Assembly: GCF_002847825.1 (NCBI RefSeq)
Contig: NZ_PKIZ01000008.1
Coordinates: forward strand, 1 to 64,000
DNA: 64,000 nt
Reading direction: 5' to 3'
From: Kytococcus schroeteri
Lineage (GTDB): Bacteria > Actinomycetota > Actinomycetes > Actinomycetales > Dermatophilaceae
Shown one piece after another: positions 32,510-41,021 of the stretch (positions are counted from its first letter, which is position 1; each line of letters opens with the position of its first letter). The notes beneath the pieces were generated by a model. That model worked only from the letters and a program-made list of their open reading frames with translations, was not told the origin of the DNA and did no database searches. A program made the translations under genes and the position numbers.

Positions 32510-33790
32510 TCAGCGCACCGGCAGGCCCTCGAGGTGGTGCCGCACGTTGAGTCCGCTCAGCTCGGCGAAGCCGGTGGGCACCTCGGCGCCCACGAACTCC
32601 AGGGTGTGGAAGGCCGCCGGGTGCTGCCCCAGGGCCCAGGAGCGCGGGTAGGCCACGCCCAGCACCGCCTCCAGCGCGGTCATGACGGCGATGCGGTGGG
32701 CGGCCACCACCACCGTGTGCAGCTCGTCGTCCACGGCCTGGCGGGCAATGTCGCGCAGGCCCTCCACGACGCGCTCGGCGACCTCGTGGTGGGTCTCGCC
32801 ACCGGGCACCGGGCAGGCCGGGTCCTGCGCGAAGGCCCGGGCGGTGCCGGCGCCGTCGCGGTCGACCTCGCTCCAGGTGCGGCCGTCCCAGTCGCCGAAG
32901 GCCTGCTCGTCGAAGCGCGCATCGGTGGCGGCCTCGAGCCGCAGCGCGTCGGCCACCGCGCGACCGGTCTGCTGGGCCCGGCGCAGGCTGGAGGTCACCA
33001 CACGCACGCGCCCCTCGGCGGCGGGGGCGGCGAGCAGCTCGCCGAGCGCGTCACCGGCCCGGGCGGCCTGCTGCTCCCCGAGCGGCGACAGGGGCGGGTT
33101 GCTGCCGCCGCGCCCGTCGATGCGGTAGGTCTCGGTGAACTCGGTCACACCGTGACGCAGCAGCACGAGCTGCCACCGGTGCCCACGCCGCGCCCCGGCA
33201 TCGCGCACGGAGGCCCCGGCGGAGGTGGGGCGGGACTCCTCCACGGCCTCGGGCGGCTCGGGGGCGTGCGTCTCGTCCGGCACCTCGACGTCCTGCCCGG
33301 CGTCCCCGGCCGCGTCGACCGCCCGCGGCCCCGGGGCCGCGGCCGCCACGTGGTCGCGCGCCACCGTGCGCCCGTCCATGCCGTCATTGCTCAGGGCGTC
33401 GGCGGCCTTGTTCCGGGTCCGCGGGATCCAGCCCCAGTCGAGGTCCACGCCCCGGTCACGGAGCTGCCGGCACAGGCCCTGCGCCTCCTGGGCCAGGCGC
33501 TGCATGTCGGGGTGCTTGATCTTCCACCGCCCGGCCATCTGCTCGATGACGAGCTTGGAGTCCATCCGCACGGCCACCGTGTCCCCCGCCGACAGGTCCG
33601 CGAGGTCGAGCACGGCCTGCAGACCGGCGAGCAGGCCGGTGTACTCGGCCACGTTGTTGCTCGCCCTGCCCAGCGGCGCGGCGCGCTCGGCCAGCAGGGC
33701 CCCCGCAGGGTCGCGCACCAGGGCGCCGTAGCCGGCCACCCCGGGGTTGCCACGCGAACCGCCGTCGGCCTCGATCGTCCAGGTCGCCAT
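32510..33790 (-). CDS. bifunctional RNase H / histidine phosphatase
   Basis: A 426-residue two-domain protein like M. tuberculosis Rv2228c. Residues 1-140 are an RNase HI-type domain with EADGGSRGNPG, E in AEYTGLLAGL and D in RMDSKLVIEQ, for removing RNA from RNA/DNA hybrids. A Pro/Ala/Glu linker (about 150-195) leads to a phosphoglycerate-mutase-like phosphatase with LLRHG (about 207) and a second histidine in VVAAHR; the mycobacterial homologue has alpha-ribazole phosphatase (CobC) activity. ATG follows GGAGGG. It lies 2 bases after the NIF3 gene and is co-transcribed with it. Confidence 0.9.
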   Translation of the reverse strand: MATWTIEADGGSRGNPGVAGYGALVRDPAGALLAERAAPLGRASNNVAEYTGLLAGLQAVLDLADLSAGDTVAVRMDSKLVIEQMAGRWKIKHPDMQRLAQEAQGLCRQLRDRGVDLDWGWIPRTRNKAADALSNDGMDGRTVARDHVAAAAPGPRAVDAAGDAGQDVEVPDETHAPEPPEAVEESRPTSAGASVRDAGARRGHRWQLVLLRHGVTEFTETYRIDGRGGSNPPLSPLGEQQAARAGDALGELLAAPAAEGRVRVVTSSLRRAQQTGRAVADALRLEAATDARFDEQAFGDWDGRTWSEVDRDGAGTARAFAQDPACPVPGGETHHEVAERVVEGLRDIARQAVDDELHTVVVAAHRIAVMTALEAVLGVAYPRSWALGQHPAAFHTLEFVGAEVPTGFAELSGLNVRHHLEGLPVR

Positions 33791-33792
33791 GG

Positions 33793-34656
33793 TCAGCCCT
33801 CCTGCGTGCTCACGGTGAAGTCCCAGGGGTCGGTGACCGTGGTGCTCACCAGCACCTCGGGGCGTGCGCCCGTGGTGCGCTCCACCTCGTCGGCGAGCCG
33901 CTCCCCCGCGCCGGCCAGCCAGAGCGACTCGGTGGCCCAGTGCCCGGCGTCGATGACGAAGGGACCGTCCACGCCGCCGCTGCGGGCCGCGAGCAGCCCG
34001 TGCTCGCGGAACTCGCTCACCGGGTGGTGGCGCAGGTCGGCGGTCACGTAGACGTCGGCACCCGCCTCGCGCACGGCGTCGAACTCCCGGTCGCCGGAAC
34101 CCCCGAGCACGGCCACGCGCTCCACCCGCCCGTCGCGGGGGCCGGCCACCCGCAGGCCCACCGGGGCGCCGGGCAGCACCGCGGCGAGGTGCTGCGCGAA
34201 CCCCTCGAGGGTGGTCTCGGTGGGAAGCTGTCCCACGCGCCCGAGCGGCTGTCCCTCGGGCTCGACCAGCGGCTCCACGTCGCGCAGGCCCAGGGCAGCT
34301 GCCAGGGCGTCGTTCACGCCGCCGGTCGCCACGTCCGCGTTGGTGTGCGCCGAGTACAGGCCCACCCCGCCCTCGGAGAGCGCGAGCACCGCCGCCCCCT
34401 TCGGCTCGCTGGGCACGACGGCGTGCAGGCCCGCCCGCAGCAGGTGGTGGTGGGTGACCAGCAGGTCGAAGCCGCCGGCCACCGCCTCGTCCACCACCGC
34501 GAGGGTGGGGTCGACCGCCATGAGCACCCGCCGCACGGAGGCGGAGGGGTCACCGACGGTCAGCCCCACCACGTCGCCGGAGAGCGCCGTGGCCGGCGGG
34601 AACATCCCGTCGAGCACCTCGACGACGTCGGACAGGGAACAGGTGGAGTTCTCCAT
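33793..34656 (-). CDS. NIF3-family metal-binding protein
   Basis: A 287-residue member of the NIF3/YbgI family, sometimes annotated as GTP cyclohydrolase 1 type 2; the true role is not settled. Metal ligands are visible in THHHLL (about 67-72), HTNADVA-x-GGVN (about 102) and, near the end, the H-W/E pair in [11 protein letters not shown]. It lacks the roughly 90-residue insert found in the mycobacterial homologue. The ATG begins one base after the 3' discriminator of tRNA-Val on the same strand, leaving no room for a ribosome site. Followed at once by the RNase H/phosphatase gene, as in other actinobacteria. Confidence 0.88.
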   Translation of the reverse strand: MENSTCSLSDVVEVLDGMFPPATALSGDVVGLTVGDPSASVRRVLMAVDPTLAVVDEAVAGGFDLLVTHHHLLRAGLHAVVPSEPKGAAVLALSEGGVGLYSAHTNADVATGGVNDALAAALGLRDVEPLVEPEGQPLGRVGQLPTETTLEGFAQHLAAVLPGAPVGLRVAGPRDGRVERVAVLGGSGDREFDAVREAGADVYVTADLRHHPVSEFREHGLLAARSGGVDGPFVIDAGHWATESLWLAGAGERLADEVERTTGARPEVLVSTTVTDPWDFTVSTQEG

Positions 34657-34657
34657 G

Positions 34658-34730
34658 TGGGCCCGGCCGGGATCGAACCGACGACACCTGCGGTGTAAAC
34701 ACAGTGCTCTGCCAGCTGAGCTACAGGCCC
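34658..34730 (-). tRNA. tRNA-Val (anticodon TAC)
   Basis: Minus-strand cloverleaf: acceptor GGGCCTG with CGGGCCC, D-arm with AGCTCAGCTGGCAGAGC, anticodon stem CTGTG/CGCAG with loop TTTACAC (anticodon TAC), and T-arm GGTTCGATCC. CCA is not encoded. The NIF3 start codon follows one base after the tRNA. Confidence 0.95.
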
Positions 34731-34787
34731 CACGCGCGGCGGGCGCGCCGGGTCATCCTCCCACCCGGCGGCCGTGCGCCGCGTCGT

Positions 34788-35213
34788 TCAGCCGCGCCGA
34801 CGCGTCGGGCGGCCGAGCTTGGTGGCCAGCCAGGTCTCGTCGAGCTGCAGCGAGCTCTGGGCCTGGAGGCCGGCGGTCTTGGCCGCCTCGTCGACGTCGG
34901 CCTGGTCGACGTGCAGGTCGTGCTTGAGGTTGGGCGTGGCGAGCAGGACGAAGCCGTCGTCCTCGAGCCCGGCGAGCGCGTCGACGCAGTCGTCGGTGAG
35001 GTCGCCGTCGCCCTGGCGGAACCACAGCAGGCACACGTCCACCGGGCCGGTGTAGGACTCGTCCTCCAGCGGCGCGCCGGTGACCTCCTCGATGGCCAGG
35101 CGCAGGTCCTCCGGGACGTCCTCGTCCCAGCCGACCTCCTGCACGATCTGGTCGTCGGTGAAACCCAGCCGGTCGGCCAGGGCCCGTGCGTCCGCCGTTG
35201 CGGTCGCCTCCAC
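34788..35213 (-). CDS. DUF3052-family protein
   Basis: A 141-residue cytoplasmic protein found throughout actinobacteria next to aceE, as here, where it is divergent from it. An N-terminal alpha-helical part with [22 protein letters not shown] is followed by an acidic alpha/beta stretch with the [17 protein letters not shown] motif. The function is unknown to me. The GTG start is fixed by AGGAGG 5 bases ahead; the very long open frame that continues upstream in this phase is the antisense shadow of aceE. Confidence 0.85.
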   Translation of the reverse strand: MEATATADARALADRLGFTDDQIVQEVGWDEDVPEDLRLAIEEVTGAPLEDESYTGPVDVCLLWFRQGDGDLTDDCVDALAGLEDDGFVLLATPNLKHDLHVDQADVDEAAKTAGLQAQSSLQLDETWLATKLGRPTRRRG

Positions 35214-35383
35214 GTGGTCCTCCTCGATGTGGTGATCGTCACTGCCCGTCGGGCAGCGTCGTCGCGCCTCCACGGTGCGGTGGCGCGACACCATGATGCC
35301 CGACGCCCGTCGCCCCGCGTCGCCGGCACCCGCACGGGCGGCCCACCGGGGGCCCGTCCGCCCTCCGGGTGGAACAATGGCGG

Positions 35384-35446
35384 GCAGACGTCTGCACACT
35401 CCGGTGCAGGCAGCCCGCCGGGCACGCCACGGTCCCCGTGGCGTGC
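35384..35446. promoter_or_regulatory. aceE upstream region: palindrome and leader hairpin
   Basis: GCAGACGTCTGC (35384-35395) is a perfect 12-bp palindrome. Thirty bases on, GCACGCCACGG-TCC-CCGTGGCGTGC (35422-35446) is a perfect 11-bp stem with a 3-base loop, ending about 12 bases before the AGGAGG of aceE. One or both may be operators for a carbon-flux regulator, or the second may be a leader hairpin. The promoter itself is not clear; AACAAT near 35373 is a weak -10. Confidence 0.5.
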
Positions 35447-35471
35447 GGCGCGTGTGAGGAGGAGAAGCTTC

Positions 35472-38219
35472 GTGACGACCAAGGACACCGGACCGATCCT
35501 GAACGGCCTGCCCAGTCAGCTCCCGGACATCGACCCCGAGGAGACCGCCGAGTGGCTCGACTCCCTCGACGGACTCGTCGACGCGCGCGGTCGCGCCCGC
35601 GCGCGCTACGTGATGCTGGAGCTGCTCAACCGGTCGCGCGAGCAGCAGGTCGGCGTGCCCTCCCTGACCACCACCGACTACATCAACACGATCGGCCCCG
35701 AGGACGAGGCGTGGTTCCCCGGTGATGAGGAGGTGGAGCGCCGCTACCGCGCGTGGATCCGCTGGAACGCCGCCATCATGGTGCACCGCGCCCAGCGCCC
35801 GGGCGTCTCCGTGGGTGGCCACCTCTCCAGCTACGCCTCGGCGGCCACGCTCTACGAGGTCGGCTTCAACCACTTCTTCCGCGGTCGCCAGCACCCCGGC
35901 GGCGGCGACCAGATCTTCTTCCAGGGCCACGCCTCCCCCGGTATCTACGCGCGCGCCTTCATGGAGGGCCGCCTGACCGAGGACCAGCTCAACGGCTTCC
36001 GCCAGGAGAAGTCCCACTACGTGGACGGCAAGCTCCTGGCGCTGCCGAGCTACCCGCACCCGCGCTCGATGCCGGACTTCTGGCAGTTCCCCACCGTCTC
36101 CATGGGTCTGGGCCCGCTGGGCGCCATCCACCAGGCGCAGTTCAACAAGTACCTGCACAACCGCGGCATCAAGGACACCTCCGAGCAGCACGTGTGGGCC
36201 TTCCTCGGCGACGGTGAGATGGACGAGCCGGAGTCGCGCGGCGCCCTGCAGCTGGCCGCCAACGAGGAGCTCGACAACCTCACGTTCGTGGTCAACTGCA
36301 ACCTGCAGCGCCTGGACGGCCCGGTGCGCGGCAACGGCAAGATCGTGCAGGAGCTCGAGGCCTTCTTCCGCGGCGCCGGCTGGAACGTCATCAAGGTGCT
36401 GTGGGGCCGTGGCTGGGACGAGCTGCTGGCCGCCGACCGCGACGGCGCGCTGGTGAACCTCATGAACAAGACGCCCGACGGCGACTTCCAGACCTTCCGC
36501 GCCAACGACGGCGCCTTCGTGCGCGAGCACTTCTTCGACCGCGACCCGCGCACCAGCAGGATGGTCAAGGACTGGTCCGACGACGACATCTGGTGGAAGC
36601 TCAAGCGCGGTGGCCACGACTACCGCAAGGTGTACGCCGCCTACCAGGCCGCCATGAACCACTCCGGCCAGCCGACCGTGATCCTGGCGCACACCATCAA
36701 GGGCTACTCGCTGGGCTCGCACTTCGCGGGCCGCAACGCCACGCACCAGATGAAGAAGCTGACGGTGGAGGACCTCAAGGGCTTCCGCGACAGCCTCAAG
36801 ATCCCGGTGCCGGACTCCGCCTTCGAGAACGACCAGTTCGCCGCGCCGTACTACCACCCGGGCAAGGACGACGAGACCATCCAGTACATGCTGGAGCGCC
36901 GTCGCAAGCTGGGTGGCGACCTGCCGGCCCGCCTCTCGGAGCACGTGCCGCTGAACCTGCCGGCCGAGAAGACCTACGACGTCGGCCGCAAGGGCTCGGG
37001 GACCCAGGAGGTCGCCACCACGATGGCCTTCGTGCGCATCCTCAAGGACATGATGCGCGACCCGGAGATCGGCAAGCGGATCGTGCCGATCATCCCCGAC
37101 GAGGCCCGCACGTTCGGCATGGACGCGTTCTTCCCGACGAACAAGATCTACAACCCCAACGGGCAGAACTACCAGTCGGTGGACGCCAACCTCATGCTGT
37201 CCTACAAGGAGAGCGAGCAGGGCCAGCTGCTGCACCTGGGCATCAACGAGGCCGGCTCCGTGGCCGCCTTCACCGCGGTGGGCTCGTCCTACGACACCCA
37301 CGGCGAGCCGATGATCCCGGTGTACGTCTTCTACTCGATGTTCGGCTTCCAGCGCACCGGTGACGGCATCTGGGCCGCCGCCGACCAGCTCTCGCGCGGT
37401 TTCCTCATCGGGGCCACGGCCGGCCGGACGACGCTGGCCGGCGAGGGCCTGCAGCACATGGACGGCCACAGCCCGCTGCTGGCCCACACCAACCCGGCGA
37501 TCGTGTCCTACGACCCGGCGTTCTCCTACGAGATCGCCGAGATCCTCCAGGACGGCATGCGCCGGATGTACGGCCCGGACGCCGAGGACGTCATCTACTA
37601 CCTGACGGTCTACAACGAGCCGATGGTGCAGCCGAAGCAGCCCGAGGGTGTGGACACCGAGGGCATCCTCAAGGGCGGCTACCTGCTCGCCGAGGGCGAG
37701 GCGGAGGGCCCGAAGGCCCGCCTGCTCGCCTCCGGCGTGGGCGTGCCGTGGGCGCTGGACGCCCAGGAGGAGCTGGCCGAGCACTGGGGCGTCAACGCCT
37801 CGGTGTACTCGATCACCTCCTGGGGCGAGCTGGCCCGCGAGGCCACGCAGTGCGACGAGGACGCCTTCCTGCACCCCGAGGACGAGGCCCGCACCCCGTA
37901 CGTGCAGCAGCTGCTGCCGGCCGGCGAGGGCCCCATCGTGGCCACGAGCGACTACATGCGCGCCGTGCAGGACCTCATCGCCCCGTGGATGCTCGACGAC
38001 TTCTACAGCCTGGGCGCGGACGGCTTCGGCTTCTCCGACACCCGCCCGGCGGCCCGCCGCTTCCTGCACATCGACTCCGCGTCGATGGTGGTCAAGACGC
38101 TGCAGATGCTGGAGAAGCGCGGCGAGGTGGAGAAGGGCACCGCCCTGAAGGCCGCCGAGCACTACCAGCTGCTCGACACCCGCGCCGGCACCTCCGGCAA
38201 CTCCGGCGGCGAGAGCTGA
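35472..38219 (+). CDS. aceE: pyruvate dehydrogenase E1 component, homodimeric
   Basis: Thiamine-diphosphate enzyme that decarboxylates pyruvate and transfers acetyl groups to the E2 of the pyruvate dehydrogenase complex. The 915-residue protein matches AceE along its length: [22 protein letters not shown], the ThDP/Mg motif [10 protein letters not shown]...NCN (about 245-283), and the transketolase-like pyrimidine domain from about 500. The GTG at 35472 follows GAGGAGGAG. E2 and E3 are not in this window. A strong terminator follows. Confidence 0.95.
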   Translation: MTTKDTGPILNGLPSQLPDIDPEETAEWLDSLDGLVDARGRARARYVMLELLNRSREQQVGVPSLTTTDYINTIGPEDEAWFPGDEEVERRYRAWIRWNAAIMVHRAQRPGVSVGGHLSSYASAATLYEVGFNHFFRGRQHPGGGDQIFFQGHASPGIYARAFMEGRLTEDQLNGFRQEKSHYVDGKLLALPSYPHPRSMPDFWQFPTVSMGLGPLGAIHQAQFNKYLHNRGIKDTSEQHVWAFLGDGEMDEPESRGALQLAANEELDNLTFVVNCNLQRLDGPVRGNGKIVQELEAFFRGAGWNVIKVLWGRGWDELLAADRDGALVNLMNKTPDGDFQTFRANDGAFVREHFFDRDPRTSRMVKDWSDDDIWWKLKRGGHDYRKVYAAYQAAMNHSGQPTVILAHTIKGYSLGSHFAGRNATHQMKKLTVEDLKGFRDSLKIPVPDSAFENDQFAAPYYHPGKDDETIQYMLERRRKLGGDLPARLSEHVPLNLPAEKTYDVGRKGSGTQEVATTMAFVRILKDMMRDPEIGKRIVPIIPDEARTFGMDAFFPTNKIYNPNGQNYQSVDANLMLSYKESEQGQLLHLGINEAGSVAAFTAVGSSYDTHGEPMIPVYVFYSMFGFQRTGDGIWAAADQLSRGFLIGATAGRTTLAGEGLQHMDGHSPLLAHTNPAIVSYDPAFSYEIAEILQDGMRRMYGPDAEDVIYYLTVYNEPMVQPKQPEGVDTEGILKGGYLLAEGEAEGPKARLLASGVGVPWALDAQEELAEHWGVNASVYSITSWGELAREATQCDEDAFLHPEDEARTPYVQQLLPAGEGPIVATSDYMRAVQDLIAPWMLDDFYSLGADGFGFSDTRPAARRFLHIDSASMVVKTLQMLEKRGEVEKGTALKAAEHYQLLDTRAGTSGNSGGES

Positions 38220-38240
38220 CCGGAGGTCCCGGACCACGAC

Positions 38241-38275
38241 GCAGCCCCACCCCCTCGGCGAGGGGGTGGGGCTGC
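38241..38275. terminator. bidirectional terminator between aceE and the GDPD gene
   Basis: A perfect 16-bp stem (38241-38256 with 38260-38275) with a 3-base loop lies between two convergent genes. On the plus strand it is followed by GTCCTTCCC. Confidence 0.88.
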
Positions 38276-38297
38276 GTCCTTCCCGGATCCTGCCGGC

Positions 38298-39563
38298 TCA
38301 GGCGCGGCGGGCGGCGCGGTGCACCAGGGCGGCACCCGCCAGCAGGAGCGCAGCTCCCCCGGCCACGAGCGGCAGGCGCGGCGCCGGGGTGGCCTGCACG
38401 CCGGTGTCCACGATCGGACCGCCCCGCCAGGCGTCACGGGTCTGCACGGCCAGGCCCGGCTGGTCGGAGAAGACACCGTCGACGCCGGCATCGAGGTGGG
38501 CACGGATCAGCGTGTCCATGTCACCGAGCTCGGTGGGGTCCTCGGAGCCGCGCAGCGACTCCGGCAGGTGCTCGTTCTCCGCACGGAAGGTGTACGGGGT
38601 CACCTTGAGGCCGGCCGCGTGGGCGTCGGCCACCAGTGAGGTGGGCTCCCCGAGCACGCCACCCTCCTCGGGCACCACCATGGTGCGCTCCGGACCGATG
38701 GCGTCGACGTCGCGGGCCAGCTCGCGCAGGCCGGCCGGCTTCATGAGGTCGGCGTAGGTGCGGGAGTCGCCGGCGGCGGTGAAGTCGTAGGGCTGGCCCT
38801 CGTACCAGGAGAGGAAGACCAGCGGCACGCGCGCCTGAAGGGTGCGGTTGAGGTCCACGAGGTTCTGCACCTCGAAGCTCTGGATGGCGACCGGCGCGTC
38901 GGCGTGGTTGAGCTCGGCTTCCTCGAGGGTGCGCACCACCTGCTCCTCCATGCTCAGGCCGATGCCGTCGAAGTAGGTGGGGTGCTTGATCTCCGGGATG
39001 ATGCCGATCTCGCGGCCGGTCTCGGCGCTGAGCCGCTCCCGCAGGGCGATGACCTCGTCGAAGGTGGCCACCTCGAACTGGCCGTCGTAGCGGGTGTTGC
39101 CCGGGCGGATGTCCGGGATGCGCTCCGTGGCCCGCAGCGTCTTGAGCTCGGCGAGGGTGAAGTCCTCGGTGAACCAGCCGGTGAGCTCCTGGCCGTCGAC
39201 CGTCTTGGTGGTCCGGCGGTCGGCGAACTCGGGGTGGTCGGCCACGTCCGTGGTGCCGGAGATCTCGTTCTCGTGGCGGGTCACCAGGACACCGTCCTTG
39301 GTGCTCACCAGGTCGGGCTCGAAGAAGTCGGCGCCCATGCGGACGGCCAGCTCGTAGGCGGCCAGGGTGTGCTCCGGGCGGTGGCCGGAGGCGCCCCGGT
39401 GGCCGATGACCCAGGGCGTCTCGGCGGTGAGCACGGGGTGGTCGGTGGACTCGGGCGTGGTGGGACCGGCGCCGGTGGCGGCCCCGGCGGCCGCGGGGAG
39501 GGACCCGGTGAGACCGACGGCGACGGCGAGGGCAGGGGCGAGGGTGCGAGGGGTGATGTGCAT
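38298..39563 (-). CDS. secreted/membrane-anchored glycerophosphodiester phosphodiesterase
   Basis: Hydrolyses glycerophosphodiesters to glycerol-3-phosphate and an alcohol outside the cytoplasm, feeding phosphate and glycerol uptake. The 421-residue protein has a signal peptide (about 1-29, ending in an Ala-rich stretch), the GDPD motifs GHRGASGHRPEHT (about 54-66) and EPDLVSTKDG with the metal-binding Glu/Asp, then the conserved IPEIKH. The end (about 395-421) is a hydrophobic helix followed by HRAARRA, suggesting a membrane anchor; no clear sortase motif is seen. Start taken at the ATG directly ahead of the signal peptide; the open frame upstream is shadow sequence. Confidence 0.9.
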   Translation of the reverse strand: MHITPRTLAPALAVAVGLTGSLPAAAGAATGAGPTTPESTDHPVLTAETPWVIGHRGASGHRPEHTLAAYELAVRMGADFFEPDLVSTKDGVLVTRHENEISGTTDVADHPEFADRRTTKTVDGQELTGWFTEDFTLAELKTLRATERIPDIRPGNTRYDGQFEVATFDEVIALRERLSAETGREIGIIPEIKHPTYFDGIGLSMEEQVVRTLEEAELNHADAPVAIQSFEVQNLVDLNRTLQARVPLVFLSWYEGQPYDFTAAGDSRTYADLMKPAGLRELARDVDAIGPERTMVVPEEGGVLGEPTSLVADAHAAGLKVTPYTFRAENEHLPESLRGSEDPTELGDMDTLIRAHLDAGVDGVFSDQPGLAVQTRDAWRGGPIVDTGVQATPAPRLPLVAGGAALLLAGAALVHRAARRA

Positions 39564-39711
39564 GGGGCCCAGCCCACATCGGGCAGGTGCACGGGCGGCA
39601 CCGGCGGGGTGAGCGTCCGGGGAACGGCACCTGAACGGATGCCGAACCGCGCGGGCCGGGAGCGGGCCCCGGCCCGCTGCCCGATGTTGTGGTGGACCTA
39701 CAGTTGCGCCC

Positions 39712-40905
39712 ATGACTGCGCCCCAGGTGGCCGAGGGGACCCTCGCCCGACTGCTCGAGCAGGTCTCCCCCCTCACCCACGCCGCCCTGCACGAGATGGA
39801 GCGGCACGAGTGGTACCGCGCCCTGCCGGCCCGGCACCGCTCCGGCGTGGGCGTGGTGGCCGAGTCCGGCATCCGGGCCTTCGCCGAGTGGCTCTCCGGG
39901 CCGCGCGACCCCGGCCGCGCCACACTGGTGTTCGCCGACGCCCCGCGCGAGCTGAGCACGGCGCTGAGCCTGGAGCAGACCATCGAGCTGGTCCGGGTCA
40001 CCGTGCGCACCGTCGAGGAGTCCGTGGAGGACCTGGCCCCCACCCGTGCCGAGCGCGACCGGCTGCTCCTGGCCTGCCTGCGCTTCAGCCGGGACGTCGC
40101 CTTCGGGGCCGCCTCGGTCTACGCCCGCGCCGCCGAGGCACGCGGCTCGTGGGACGCCCGGCTGGAGTCCCTCGTGGTCGACGCGGTCGTCCGCGGCGAG
40201 GCCACCGAGGACGTGCACTCCCGGGCCGCCGCCCTCGGCTGGGGCCAGGCCAGTGGCGTGGCCGTGGCCGTCGGCACCACGAGCGACCTGGGCGACGAGA
40301 CCGAGGTGCTGCGCCGTGTGCGCACTGCCTGCCGACGGCATCGCAGGGAGGCCCTGGTGGCCCTGAGCTCCGGGCGCGTGGTGGTGGTGCTCAGCGGGTT
40401 GGAGGCCCAGGAGGACGCCTTCGCCCCGCTCACCGAGACGTTGGACGCCCCGGTGGTGGTGGGTCCGGTGGTCCCCCACCTCTTCGCCGCGGGGCGCTCG
40501 GCACGCGCCGCGCTGGCCGGGTGGGCTGCTGCGCGGGCCTGGCCCGACGCCCCCGCGGCCGTGCGCTCCAGCGAGCTGCTGCCCGAGCGCGTCCTCGCCG
40601 GCGACGAGGCCGCCCGGCGGGAGCTCACCAAGCTCGTCGTGCGCCCGCTCCAGGAGGCCGGGCGGGACCTCCTGGCCACTGCCGAGACCCTGCTCGCCCA
40701 GGGCGGAGCGCTGGAGGCCTCTGCCCGGGCACTCTTCGTGCACGTCAACACGGTGCGCTACCGGCTCTCGCGGATCGACGAGCTGGTGGGCCTGGACCTC
40801 ACCGACCCCCGGGACGCCTGGACACTGCGGGTGGCCCTGGCCGTGCACCGCATCGACACCCCGCGGGGACCGGGGTGGCGCCGCTCGGTGCAGACCGACG
40901 GCTGA
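39712..40905 (+). CDS. fasR: PucR-type transcriptional regulator FasR
   Basis: A 397-residue regulator with a C-terminal PucR helix-turn-helix (about 335-390; VHVNTVRYRLSRI) and a GGDEF-like middle region. The gene directly before fabD in actinobacteria is FasR, which in Streptomyces activates the fab operon. A TACAGT -10 hexamer (39699-39704) is exactly 7 bases before the ATG, so the mRNA is likely leaderless. An inverted repeat between this gene and fabD is a candidate target. Confidence 0.88.
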   Translation: MTAPQVAEGTLARLLEQVSPLTHAALHEMERHEWYRALPARHRSGVGVVAESGIRAFAEWLSGPRDPGRATLVFADAPRELSTALSLEQTIELVRVTVRTVEESVEDLAPTRAERDRLLLACLRFSRDVAFGAASVYARAAEARGSWDARLESLVVDAVVRGEATEDVHSRAAALGWGQASGVAVAVGTTSDLGDETEVLRRVRTACRRHRREALVALSSGRVVVVLSGLEAQEDAFAPLTETLDAPVVVGPVVPHLFAAGRSARAALAGWAAARAWPDAPAAVRSSELLPERVLAGDEAARRELTKLVVRPLQEAGRDLLATAETLLAQGGALEASARALFVHVNTVRYRLSRIDELVGLDLTDPRDAWTLRVALAVHRIDTPRGPGWRRSVQTDG

Positions 40906-40935
40906 CCACCGGCTGCGGCCTCGCCACCCCGACCA

Positions 40936-40954
40936 CTTGGAGGTTTCCTCCAAG
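40936..40954. promoter_or_regulatory. inverted repeat upstream of fabD, candidate FasR site
   Basis: CTTGGAGG-TTT-CCTCCAAG, 8-bp arms around a 3-base centre, lies 68 bases before the fabD start and 31 after the fasR stop. It may be an operator for FasR or another regulator of lipid synthesis; a role as a weak terminator of fasR is the alternative. Confidence 0.5.
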
Positions 40955-41021
40955 AATGCCCCGACGGTTCGGTGACGAAGCACGGCCCCGCCCCTGCTCC
41001 CCGCTTGCCAGAGTGGGGCCC

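Noticed and set aside
30938-34051. A 1037-codon plus-strand open frame.
   Set aside because: It runs antisense across the RNB, RNase H/phosphatase and NIF3 genes and ignores their boundaries, so it is a composition artefact.
35214-38237. A long minus-strand frame continuing from the DUF3052 gene across aceE.
   Set aside because: Only the part up to the GTG at 35213, which has an AGGAGG site, is supported; the rest is antisense to aceE.
38298-38400. A sortase signal at the C-terminus of the glycerophosphodiesterase.
   Set aside because: There is a hydrophobic helix and a basic tail, but no LPxTG or LAxTG motif before it, so I only call a membrane anchor.
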